64,000 nucleotides of DNA from Halanaerobium kushneri (GTDB lineage: Bacteria > Bacillota > Halanaerobiia > Halanaerobiales > Halanaerobiaceae), in NCBI RefSeq assembly GCF_900156285.1, contig NZ_FTNC01000011.1, positions 39,850-103,849 on the forward strand, given 5' to 3'. Of the stretch, positions 55,949 through 63,844 are shown piece after piece. The stretch's first letter is position 1. Each line of letters opens with the position of its first letter. Position numbers and translations under genes: made by a program. A model generated the notes under the pieces. The model did not search any database. It worked only from the letters and a program-made list of their open reading frames with translations, and had not been told where the DNA came from.

Positions 55949-56788
55949 TTAATCAATTCCTCCTACAGCAAGTCCGGAAATAATATACTTTTGTAAAATC
56001 AAGGCAAAAATGAAAATTGGAATTAAGATTAAGCTCCCAGCTGCTGTCATAGAACCCCATTTAGGTCCAAACTGACCAATAAAACCACTAACAACTATTG
56101 GAGCGGTTTTTAGTTCAGAACCTGCTAAAATCAGAGCATAAAGAAAATCATTCCAGGAAAAGAGAAAACTAAAGGTCGCTGAGACTACAAGACCAGGAGC
56201 CACCAGTGGAACAAATATTTTATAAAATGCTCCAAAGCGAGAACAGCCATCGATTAATGCAGCTTCTTCGTAAGCTTTTGGTATTCCCTGAAAAAAAGGT
56301 AGAGTCATCCAGATTACATAAGGCATAATAAAACTAACATGGGCCAGTATTAAACCGAAATATGTATCAAGTAAGGCCACCTTTCTCATTAATAAAAATA
56401 AGGGTACGGAAAGAGTGATTGGAGGTATCATTCTGCTGGCTAAAATTGCCAGTCCTATTTTCTGATCACCTTTAAAATTAAATCTCGCAAAACTGTAAGA
56501 AGCCATAACTCCAAAGACAACTGAGATAGTTGTAGTTACGAGAGCTATAATCATACTATGTTTCAAATTATTTAAAAAAGTTCGATCAATCAAGACTTCC
56601 TTATAATTATCTAAAGTTGGCATAAAAGCCGAAAATGGATTTGCATTAAAAATATCGATTTGTGATTTAAAACTGGTTAAAAACACTAAAATAATCGGAA
56701 ACAATTCTATCAATAATAATATTAAAACTGAAATATAAAAAATAGCTTTTTTATTCAATTTCCACTTACTTACATCTTTATTTAGCAA
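55949..56788 (-). CDS. ABC sugar transporter permease (MalG type)
   Basis: 279-residue inner-membrane permease with six helices. The cytoplasmic EAA loop reads EEAALIDGCSRFGAFYKIFVPLVAPGL, which docks to an ATPase, and the C-terminus is LILQKYIISGLAVGGID, typical of MalG/CUT1 family. It pairs with the next gene (MalF type) and the binding protein. It is expected to import sulfoquinovose or its glycosides, judged by the operon. No ATPase gene is in the cluster, so a shared MsmX/UgpC-like ATPase elsewhere is required. Confidence 0.92.
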   Translation of the reverse strand: MLNKDVSKWKLNKKAIFYISVLILLLIELFPIILVFLTSFKSQIDIFNANPFSAFMPTLDNYKEVLIDRTFLNNLKHSMIIALVTTTISVVFGVMASYSFARFNFKGDQKIGLAILASRMIPPITLSVPLFLLMRKVALLDTYFGLILAHVSFIMPYVIWMTLPFFQGIPKAYEEAALIDGCSRFGAFYKIFVPLVAPGLVVSATFSFLFSWNDFLYALILAGSELKTAPIVVSGFIGQFGPKWGSMTAAGSLILIPIFIFALILQKYIISGLAVGGID

Positions 56789-56803
56789 TTATATCACCCC
56801 ACT

Positions 56804-57721
56804 TTAAAATTCAAATTGTGTTTTAACCAGATAAATTGAAAATGCGAGTGCAATGGCAACTAATACATAAGAGGCTGCCGCTGAATATCCCATTTCATAA
56901 AAATCAAAGGCATTTTTATAAATAAATATTGACATAATACTTGTAGCATCACCAGGCCCCCCATTTGTCATAACATAGATCTCAGAAAACGCCTTTAAAG
57001 CATTCACAATTCTTAAGATAACAGCTATAACTATTGAAGGCTTAAGCATCGGTAAAGTCACATGTCTAAATACCTGCCATTTAGTAGCTCCAGAAATAGC
57101 AGCAGCTTCATATGGAGATTCAGGTAAGGAGCTCAGACTGGCATATAATATCATAAACATAAAAGGCCACATCCGCCAGACATCCTGAATAATAATTGCT
57201 ACAAAAGCAAAGGTAGACTTACTTAGAAATGGTACTGGATTAAAACCAAATAATCCAATTAACCAGTTAATTGCTCCGTATTGTGGATCATACATAAATC
57301 TAAATGTTAAGCCAGATACTACGGGTAATATAAAAACAGGCAATAATAATAGAGCCCTAACAACATGTTCACCAGCAAAATTATGATTTAAAAGCATTGC
57401 CACTCCAAGTCCAATTAATAATTCCAAAAATACACTAATTGCAACAAATAAAACTTGAAGTCTAACTGAATGCCAGAAGGCACCATTGCCAAATAATTTT
57501 ATAAAATTATCCAGAAAGACAAATTCAGCCCCTCCAGACTGCGTCATATTCCAGTTGAAAAATGATAAAACAAATGAATAGACTAAAGGAAAAAATAGAA
57601 TTCCGCCAAGTATTATTAATGCAGGAGCCAGAAATGCATAAGGAATAATATCATCCTTTTTTTCAAGGAAGCCCCATTTAATGAGGCTCCCTTCAATAGT
57701 ATTTTTTAACTTCTTAATCAT
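56804..57721 (-). CDS. ABC sugar transporter permease (MalF type)
   Basis: About 305 residues, six helices, preceded by a cytoplasmic stretch of about 30 residues. The EAA loop reads SPYEAAAISGATKWQVFRHVTLPMLKPS and an upstream segment is VYSFVLSFFNWNMTQSGG. CUT1 family partner of the permease encoded after it. The frame opens at 57736 inside the binding-protein gene, but GAGGA is best spaced for the ATG at 57721, leaving an 8-base overlap. Substrate by context: sulfoquinovosyl glycerol or sulfoquinovose. Confidence 0.92.
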   Translation of the reverse strand: MIKKLKNTIEGSLIKWGFLEKKDDIIPYAFLAPALIILGGILFFPLVYSFVLSFFNWNMTQSGGAEFVFLDNFIKLFGNGAFWHSVRLQVLFVAISVFLELLIGLGVAMLLNHNFAGEHVVRALLLLPVFILPVVSGLTFRFMYDPQYGAINWLIGLFGFNPVPFLSKSTFAFVAIIIQDVWRMWPFMFMILYASLSSLPESPYEAAAISGATKWQVFRHVTLPMLKPSIVIAVILRIVNALKAFSEIYVMTNGGPGDATSIMSIFIYKNAFDFYEMGYSAAASYVLVAIALAFSIYLVKTQFEF

Positions 57722-59039
57722 TCTTATATTCCTCAATTATATTTTCTATCTCTGATTTCATTTCTGTCATAGCTTTTCTGGGCTCCATTTCATTATTTAT
57801 TACTTTGGCGAAATATAATTGAACTTTATCAGATACTTTCATATATTCAGGGAATCTCGGTCTGTGAACTGCCGCTTTATCTAAATTAGCAAGTACTGAT
57901 TTATACCAGGGGTGATCTTTCTGAAGCATAGGATCTGTTAATAGGTCTTTACGAATTGGACTCATACCAGCTTCAACCAATTCTTTTCCAGATTCATAAC
58001 TTCCCCACCAATAGGCAAATTCAGCAGCTGCCTGTTTATTTTCTGAAACTTTAGGCATTGTTAAAGACCAAACACCAGTAATTGCAGCTCTTCCACCTGG
58101 ACCTTCAGGATTTAATGGATAACCAAGTTTGCCAGCAACTCTTGATTCCTTTGGATTTTCATGTCCAGCTATAATAGCAGGCCACTGAAGTGTAGCAAAT
58201 ACATTACCGGCATTTACATTTTGAATAGTCTCCGGATGACCCATACTTAATTTAGAAGGAGGTCCAAATTCTAATATTTTCTTATAATAATCAAGAGCAG
58301 CAACAGCCTTATCAACATCGAGAACTACATTTAGATTTTGATCTAAGATATCAACTCCAAAGCTTTTAAAAAGCCACATTGCTTCAACCGTAGCTCCTTC
58401 AGATTTTACAGTAAATGGTGCATATCCATACATCATTTCATCGGGATTATAAAAGAATTCTGCCATATCATTTAACTGCTCTAATGTATCAGGAGCCTGT
58501 AATTCATATCCATACTCATCTTTAAATGCTTTTTGGTTTTCTTTATTTTCAACTAGATCTTTTCTATAAATCATAATATATGCATTAGCATTTATAGGAA
58601 GACCTTTAATGCTATTATTCCAGGCTGCAGCAGTAACAGCTCCTTCGGGGATTTCTGATAATTGAATTTTTCCATCCATAACTTTTGGAGCTGGCCAATC
58701 TTTGTAATCAAGGAAATACTCAGCAAACTGAGGAACATATGGCTCATCAACTGCAACTAAATCATATTTACCAGTCTCAGTTGTAACATTCATTGCCATT
58801 TTTTGAGTTAGTGACTGAGTTGGAAGATCATCAATTACTACATCAATACCTGTCATTTCTTCAAATTCTGATACTCTTTCTTTAACAGCTTTTGTATGTG
58901 CATCTCGCCAAACTAAAACATTAATCTTTGTTCCTTCATAGGGTTTATCTTGAGCAGAAACTGACCCAAATACTAAAAACATACTACCTAAAATCATAAG
59001 TAATGTTAATGAAAAAATAATTGACTTTCTGAATAACAT
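57714..59039 (-). CDS. ABC sugar-binding protein, probable sulfoquinovosyl-glycoside binding protein
   Basis: 441-residue CUT1-type solute-binding protein. A signal peptide (about 1-29, hydrophobic LTLLMILGSMFLVFGSVSA then QDK) has an AxA-like cleavage site and no lipobox Cys, so the mature protein should be free in a periplasm, consistent with a two-membrane envelope. The body begins TKINVLVWRDAHTKAVKERVSEFE and has the family motifs AVDEPYVPQFAEYFLDY and TGVWSLTMPKVSENKQAAAEFAYWW. Alignment to SmoF, the SQGro-binding protein of Agrobacterium, would be informative but cannot be made here. Confidence 0.88.
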   Translation of the reverse strand: MLFRKSIIFSLTLLMILGSMFLVFGSVSAQDKPYEGTKINVLVWRDAHTKAVKERVSEFEEMTGIDVVIDDLPTQSLTQKMAMNVTTETGKYDLVAVDEPYVPQFAEYFLDYKDWPAPKVMDGKIQLSEIPEGAVTAAAWNNSIKGLPINANAYIMIYRKDLVENKENQKAFKDEYGYELQAPDTLEQLNDMAEFFYNPDEMMYGYAPFTVKSEGATVEAMWLFKSFGVDILDQNLNVVLDVDKAVAALDYYKKILEFGPPSKLSMGHPETIQNVNAGNVFATLQWPAIIAGHENPKESRVAGKLGYPLNPEGPGGRAAITGVWSLTMPKVSENKQAAAEFAYWWGSYESGKELVEAGMSPIRKDLLTDPMLQKDHPWYKSVLANLDKAAVHRPRFPEYMKVSDKVQLYFAKVINNEMEPRKAMTEMKSEIENIIEEYKND

Positions 59040-59124
59040 TTAACTTCCCCCTTTAATTTTTTATATCGAAAAAACAAACTTATTTTATTATCACCTCCAA
59101 TAATTGTAATTAAAATAAAGCAAA

Positions 59125-60441
59125 CTATTCAATAACTTTCCACTTTTTAATATCAGCAAATATTTTAAAGGCTTCAGTATAATCACCATAAACAACTGAT
59201 ATGTGATGTGCAACTCCATTATTTACAACTGTATCTAAAACTTCGTTAATATTCTTTTCAAAACGTCCTTTGAAATATGTTCCTTTGAGATCTTTTTCCA
59301 TTGGTATTCCTTCACCTTTTTGCAGAAAGACTCTATACTCTCCCTGGGCTGAATCAAATCGTAATACAGAAAATTGATCACTCTTCATCACAAAGTCCGC
59401 TGTTACTCCTCTCCCTCCAGCAAAATAGCTATCTAAAGAGATATTACAACTGCCATCCCATAAATTACAGGGAGCAACTCCACAATGCCATAAGAGAGCG
59501 TAATTTTCTTCTAGATCCACCTGAGATAAATCAGCCAAGAATGGTGTTTCTGCACCAACTGCTTGATGTGCCAGCATTGACATAGTTCCTTCAACATCAC
59601 CTTCACAACCTAAAATATAATCTTCGGATTGTAATAATGACATTGCTGCACAGGGCGAAATTCCAAAATTATCAGCAAATTCGGGCCAGCATCTAATTGC
59701 TAAAGCAGATAGTCCCTTACTATCAACAAAATTCTGAATTTTAGCACTTAAACTTGCTACTTTATCTAACTGCTCAGTTGAAATATCACTTACATCAAAA
59801 ACTTCTTTTAATTGTTCACGCCTGGCTGCTATATCTTTATCTGATACATCAAATTCCCATAGCTCTTTTAACTCATAATGGTCTATTAAAGCACCAGTTT
59901 CTTCAAAGGCTCTCAATTCATCAAAAGATAAATTAAAAAATCCTTTAGCTCTGTAACCTATAATACCTATTTTAGCATTTTCAAGGGCAGATTTGATTCT
60001 AATGGCATCTATCCAATTTTCATCAACCTGATCACCTATATTAGCATAATATTCTCTATTACCTGACTTATAAAGATTAGATGAATTCAGGTTAACACCA
60101 CAAACTGAATTTAAGCGAATTTTACCGCCATTATAAGGAAGCTCATTTAATCCCCAGAGTAAAATTGGTTTATCCACAACTTTATCTAACTCCAGCACCA
60201 AATGACCTAAATGAAAAGTACCGCTGATAACTATTAGCCCATCAACATTTTGACTGCTAATTCTTTTGGCAGCTGTCTGTGCTTCTTCTACTTCAATTAC
60301 TAAATCTTCGATTATTGTATAATTAACTTTTTCAATTTTTTTTAAATCATTTTTTATATTTTCATAGATTCTTTCGGCTGCCTGATAGTCAAATGTTTTT
60401 CGTCCTAGACAAACCACACCTAAATTAATTTCTTTCTTCAT
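59125..60441 (-). CDS. L-fucose/L-arabinose isomerase-superfamily protein, probable sulfoquinovose isomerase
   Basis: About 438 residues. The N-terminal half is Rossmann-like (INLGVVCLGRKTFDYQAA, VDGLIVISGTFHLGHLVLEL, ILLWGLNELPYNGG). The C-terminal half has probable metal-binding positions of the FucI/AraA superfamily: RCWPEF (Glu254), LGCEGDVEGTMSML (Asp282) and LLWHCGVAPCNL (His319). The step needed here is sulfoquinovose to sulfofructose. E. coli uses the unrelated YihS for that, while sulfo-EMP2 clusters, as I recall, use this superfamily (SqvD). The frame opens at 60498 inside the previous gene; GGGAGAG supports the ATG at 60441, which avoids that overlap. Confidence 0.8.
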   Translation of the reverse strand: MKKEINLGVVCLGRKTFDYQAAERIYENIKNDLKKIEKVNYTIIEDLVIEVEEAQTAAKRISSQNVDGLIVISGTFHLGHLVLELDKVVDKPILLWGLNELPYNGGKIRLNSVCGVNLNSSNLYKSGNREYYANIGDQVDENWIDAIRIKSALENAKIGIIGYRAKGFFNLSFDELRAFEETGALIDHYELKELWEFDVSDKDIAARREQLKEVFDVSDISTEQLDKVASLSAKIQNFVDSKGLSALAIRCWPEFADNFGISPCAAMSLLQSEDYILGCEGDVEGTMSMLAHQAVGAETPFLADLSQVDLEENYALLWHCGVAPCNLWDGSCNISLDSYFAGGRGVTADFVMKSDQFSVLRFDSAQGEYRVFLQKGEGIPMEKDLKGTYFKGRFEKNINEVLDTVVNNGVAHHISVVYGDYTEAFKIFADIKKWKVIE

Positions 60442-60472
60442 AGTTTTATCTCTCCCACTTAATTGAAATATT

Positions 60473-61390
60473 CTAAATTGATAAAAAATTAAAAACAACC
60501 CATAACAAAGTAAAGCTCATTATATTTGTTAAATTTACAATACTGGCAGATAATTTTAAATTCAAATTATTTTCCAGAGAATAAGGTATCACTGCCATTC
60601 CAGTTGGCATTATTAGTGAAATTAAAATTACAGCTCTATATAATTTTTCAAATGGTAAAATATAATATAATGATATTCCTATCAACAGGCCAAAGATATA
60701 TTTAAAAGATATAACCCTAAAAATTCCTTTAATTTCTGATCTTTCTAGAGAAAAATCAAGATAGAGACCAAGTATCATTAAAACTAACGGACCATTGATA
60801 GTGGCAAACTTTTCGAGTATTGAATAAATAATTGTATTAGAAATATTAATATTTGTTAAACTTAAAATAAGTGCTAAAAAATAACTCATTAAAGGAATGA
60901 ATCTTATAAGTTTTTTGAATATTGTTTTGATAGAATATTCAGCTTTCTGTTCATTATAAAAGCTGGCAACTATATAAGTCAGACCAAAAATAATAACTGC
61001 ATTTCCCATATCAAAAAAAGCAATATATTGTAGCCCCTGGGTTCCCCAAATATTTTCTACAAACGGATAGGCAAATAAACCTATATTAAAACCCAGTAAA
61101 GATATGACTAAGCTTCCCTTATTATATCTTGGTAACTTTATAAAAATTTTTCTTGCTAAAAGCCATGATATCAGGCCATAAAGAATACAAATCAGAGGTA
61201 AAAATATTAAATTAACACTTAAATCGATATTCGAAAACACAGTAATTATCAATGAAGGTAAAGTAATATTCATTACAATTTTAACTAATGTATTTCCATC
61301 TGTTTGATCTATAATACTCACTTTTTTAAATAAATATGTTATTAAAATAATTGAAAGCGATATTAAAAAAGTAAAATTAATTTGACTCAT
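60473..61390 (-). CDS. AEC family carrier, candidate sulfonate product exporter
   Basis: 305-residue integral membrane protein with about ten helices arranged as two five-helix halves. The family features are the VKIVMNITLPSLIITVFSNID stretch near residue 36 (Asn-Xaa-Xaa-Leu-Pro motif), GLFAYPFVENIWG and MPTGMAVIPYSLENN in the second half. AEC proteins move small organic anions or auxin-like acids. The pathway makes dihydroxypropanesulfonate, which must leave a fermenting cell, and no other exporter is in the cluster. The gene lies between the reductase that makes it and the isomerase. Export of DHPS or sulfolactate is my inference. Confidence 0.75.
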   Translation of the reverse strand: MSQINFTFLISLSIILITYLFKKVSIIDQTDGNTLVKIVMNITLPSLIITVFSNIDLSVNLIFLPLICILYGLISWLLARKIFIKLPRYNKGSLVISLLGFNIGLFAYPFVENIWGTQGLQYIAFFDMGNAVIIFGLTYIVASFYNEQKAEYSIKTIFKKLIRFIPLMSYFLALILSLTNINISNTIIYSILEKFATINGPLVLMILGLYLDFSLERSEIKGIFRVISFKYIFGLLIGISLYYILPFEKLYRAVILISLIMPTGMAVIPYSLENNLNLKLSASIVNLTNIMSFTLLWVVFNFLSI

Positions 61391-61391
61391 T

Positions 61392-62255
61392 TTAGTTTCT
61401 ATTTTCTATAACTTTAATAGTAGCAGAAAAATCCTCACCAGCATAACCTAAATCCATCGCCTCATCATAAACATTTTTTACTAAGTCAATACCAGGTAAA
61501 TGAAGTGACATATTTTCTTTTATTGTTTTTGCTATTCCAACATCTTTATTCATGTTTTCAACAGAAAAAGCTGTAGTAAAATCTCTTTCCTTTATACTTT
61601 GAGCTTTAGCATCTAAATAAAAATTTTGTCCTCCACCATAAGAAATAGCTTTAGTGAAATCATCAATATTGATTTCAGCCTTTTCTGCCATAGTTAACAT
61701 TTCATTAACTCCATTTTGTATCTGACCAACCAACATATTATGACAGATCTTCATTACCAGACCTGATCCATTATCACCTAAATATATTATATTTTCTCCC
61801 ATAGTTAATAATATTTCTTTAACTTTTTCAAAAATTTCTTTTTTACCACCAAAATATATACCCAGTGTACCACTAACAGCCGCTGATTTACTTTTCACAA
61901 CTGGGGAATCCACCATATAAGCTCCTCTTGCTTTTACTTTTTCTGCAAGTTCTTTGGAAACTGAGGGTTTAATAGTACTCATATCAATCCATAGTTTAGC
62001 TTCTGTTAATTCATCTTTAATATCTTCGTAAACAGCTTTTACATGCTCACTTTTAGGAACCATTGAAATAATAATATCTGATTTAGCAGCAACTTCACTG
62101 TTAGATTTAGCCGCTTTAGCACCTAGCTCAACCATCTGCTCAACTTTTTTCTCAACAATGTCATAGACAATTACATCTTCATCTCTTTTTTTTATTAAAT
62201 TTTCACACATTGACTCACCCATAATGCCAAGTCCAATAAAACCAATTGTTTTCAT
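61392..62255 (-). CDS. Beta-hydroxyacid dehydrogenase family reductase, probable sulfolactaldehyde reductase (YihU-like)
   Basis: 287-residue NAD(P)H enzyme. N-terminal Rossmann fold TIGFIGLGIMGESMCENL, IISMVPKSEHV, WIDMSTIKPS, and C-terminal helical domain with catalytic Lys169 in GLVMKICHNML. In the operon it should reduce sulfolactaldehyde to 2,3-dihydroxypropanesulfonate and recycle NADH, as YihU does. The YihU substrate arginine (Arg123 in PVGRTS) corresponds to Lys121 in SPVVKSKS, so sulfonate recognition would use Lys. It is the first gene of the operon, 32 bases from the second ROK operator. Alternatives are tartronate-semialdehyde or hydroxyisobutyrate reductases. Confidence 0.82.
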   Translation of the reverse strand: MKTIGFIGLGIMGESMCENLIKKRDEDVIVYDIVEKKVEQMVELGAKAAKSNSEVAAKSDIIISMVPKSEHVKAVYEDIKDELTEAKLWIDMSTIKPSVSKELAEKVKARGAYMVDSPVVKSKSAAVSGTLGIYFGGKKEIFEKVKEILLTMGENIIYLGDNGSGLVMKICHNMLVGQIQNGVNEMLTMAEKAEINIDDFTKAISYGGGQNFYLDAKAQSIKERDFTTAFSVENMNKDVGIAKTIKENMSLHLPGIDLVKNVYDEAMDLGYAGEDFSATIKVIENRN

Positions 62256-62278
62256 TAATTATCACTCCCATCTGATAT

Positions 62279-62299
62279 TTAATTAACTCTTTTAATTAA
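62279..62299. promoter_or_regulatory. ROK operator O2, upstream of the reductase gene
   Basis: Perfect inverted repeat TTAATTAA-N5-TTAATTAA with spacer CTCTT, lying 24 bases before the reductase start codon. Its centre is 85 bp from the centre of operator O1 (62364-62384), about eight helical turns, which would allow looping by a dimeric or tetrameric ROK repressor. Confidence 0.75.
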
Positions 62300-62363
62300 A
62301 ACCTTAAAAAAAATAATTTTTAATATTAATTGCTGTCATAATGGTCTTTTTTATAAATATTAT

Positions 62364-62384
62364 TTAGTTAACTCTTTTAATTAA
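62364..62384. promoter_or_regulatory. ROK operator O1, overlapping the operon transcription start
   Basis: TTAGTTAA-N5-TTAATTAA with the same CTCTT spacer as O2 and one mismatch. It begins about 6 bases after the expected start of transcription (near 62390), so repressor bound here would block initiation or early elongation. Confidence 0.78.
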
Positions 62385-62396
62385 CTCACATTTGTC

Positions 62397-62425
62397 ATTA
62401 TAATACACCAAAAACAGTTTGTCAA
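62397..62425 (-). promoter_or_regulatory. Promoter of the sulfoquinovose operon
   Basis: TTGACA (62420-62425) and TATAAT (62397-62402) with an exact 17-base spacer: full sigma-A consensus. Such a strong promoter is expected to be held off by repression, in line with the two operators just downstream. Confidence 0.9.
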
Positions 62426-62452
62426 CATAAAAATCAGATAATTTTAAATCTT

Positions 62453-63634
62453 TTAAATTGTGCCGCCTGATTTATAAAAAAATTCATCTATTGCAATTGA
62501 AATACCACTGATATAGTTTTCTTTTAAATGACTTTTAATTATTAAATTATTCCTATTAATTTTTGGAATAATATTTTTTAATTCTTCTTTTATCTGATTT
62601 GTAAAGATATCATAACTAAAGGCTTTACCATGGAGAATAACTTTTGAGGGATCATAAATCGAAATAACATTACTAATACCCAGGGCAATAAAAAAGGAGA
62701 CTCTATTCATTGTTTCTATTATTTTATCCCGAGATTTATCATATTTTTTTATTAGATTTTCAAAATCAATTGTACTTTCATGATAATCAATTTTTTCTTC
62801 AATCTTTAAATCTTCAAAAATAGCATTTTTAGAAATAATACTTTCCAGACAACCGTTTTTTCCACATCTACATTTTTTACCTTCATAATCTAATATCATA
62901 TGTCCAATCTCACCAGCATTATTATGGCTTCCATAATAAATACGATTATTAATTATCAAAGAAGATCCAATTCCTGGTCCGTATTTAATAAATAAGATAT
63001 TATCTCCTTTAACTTCAGTGTTGTTATTAATTTCAGCAAGAGAAAGAGCTCTTACATTATTATCAACAATTATTTTAGTTTGAAAAATTTCATTAAATAT
63101 TTTTTTGATATTGACATCATAATCCCAGATACCATATGCCTGATGACTAATTCCAGTAATAGGATCAACAATACCAACTATGCCTATTCCTATCCCGATT
63201 ATATTCTCTTTAGATAAATCATTATGAAATAAAAGTTCCATAGTTTTTTTGGCAATAAAATTCAAAAATTCTTTCGCCTGAATATCGGTATTGGTTTCAA
63301 TCTCGATTTTCTTTTCGATAACTCCATTTAAATCTGATATGGCAATTTTAGTACAATTAATACCAATATCAATACCAACTACTTTTTTTATTTTATAATT
63401 TATATCTAAATGTATTTCTCTCCGGCCAGATTTTTTTATTTCATTTTCTACTTCGCCCTTCTCCTGAACTACTTTTTCTTCTATTAATTCTTTAATTAAA
63501 TTGCTAACAGCAGCAGGAGTTAAACCAATTTCTTCAGAAATATCTTTTCTAGACAAAGGCCCACTTGAATTAAGCAATTTAAGTATTGAACTTCGATTAT
63601 TAATTTTAACTTTTGACATATTTATTCCAGACAA
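62453..63634 (-). CDS. ROK-family transcriptional repressor of the sulfoquinovose operon
   Basis: 393-residue repressor of the NagC/XylR type. A winged helix-turn-helix occupies about 6-70 (SILKLLNSSGPLSRKDISEE, LTPAAVSNLIKELIEEKVV). It is followed by the sugar-kinase-like domain: VVGIDIGINCTKIAISDLNG, GIGIGIVGIVDP, GHMILDYEGKKCRCGKNGCLE with the ROK zinc site (His and CxCGxxGC). TTG start with GGGGAGG six bases ahead. It is the first gene upstream of the operon, same strand, with its own promoter region carrying a third operator. The effector is probably sulfoquinovose or a pathway intermediate; that is inference. Confidence 0.9.
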   Translation of the reverse strand: MSGINMSKVKINNRSSILKLLNSSGPLSRKDISEEIGLTPAAVSNLIKELIEEKVVQEKGEVENEIKKSGRREIHLDINYKIKKVVGIDIGINCTKIAISDLNGVIEKKIEIETNTDIQAKEFLNFIAKKTMELLFHNDLSKENIIGIGIGIVGIVDPITGISHQAYGIWDYDVNIKKIFNEIFQTKIIVDNNVRALSLAEINNNTEVKGDNILFIKYGPGIGSSLIINNRIYYGSHNNAGEIGHMILDYEGKKCRCGKNGCLESIISKNAIFEDLKIEEKIDYHESTIDFENLIKKYDKSRDKIIETMNRVSFFIALGISNVISIYDPSKVILHGKAFSYDIFTNQIKEELKNIIPKINRNNLIIKSHLKENYISGISIAIDEFFYKSGGTI

Positions 63635-63682
63635 TAATATCCTCCCCTTATAATAAAATAATTTTATATTTAAATAAAAGAA

Positions 63683-63702
63683 GATCCTAATTAATTAGGA
63701 TC
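63683..63702 (-). repeat. 20-bp perfect palindrome in the leader of the ROK gene
   Basis: A perfect inverted repeat with GATCC/GGATC ends lies about 50 bases before the ROK start, followed on the minus strand by a U-rich stretch (TTCTTTTATTT). It could be a weak terminator closing read-through from the rRNA operon, or an attenuator for the ROK gene. Confidence 0.55.
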
Positions 63703-63717
63703 CTGTTAGAATTAAAG

Positions 63718-63738
63718 ATAATTAAACCTTTTAATTAA
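63718..63738. promoter_or_regulatory. ROK operator O3 in front of the ROK gene
   Basis: ATAATTAA-N5-TTAATTAA with spacer ACCTT, matching O1 and O2 in length and core. A TATAAT box on the minus strand lies directly upstream (63741-63746) but I find no good -35. The placement over the expected start suggests autorepression. The rest of the 63635-63844 gap is AT-rich, with nothing else I can support. Confidence 0.65.
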
Positions 63739-63844
63739 ATATTATAATTTAATATAACATAATTAAGTAAATATGTAAAACAAATCTCAAATAAAATTTT
63801 CTAAGTTAATAGATTTAATATTTTGACTATTATAAATAAAAAAA

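Noticed and set aside
62256..62452. Small gene or riboswitch in the gap before the reductase
   Set aside because: No frame with a ribosome site and no conserved RNA fold seen; the gap is explained by promoter and two operators.
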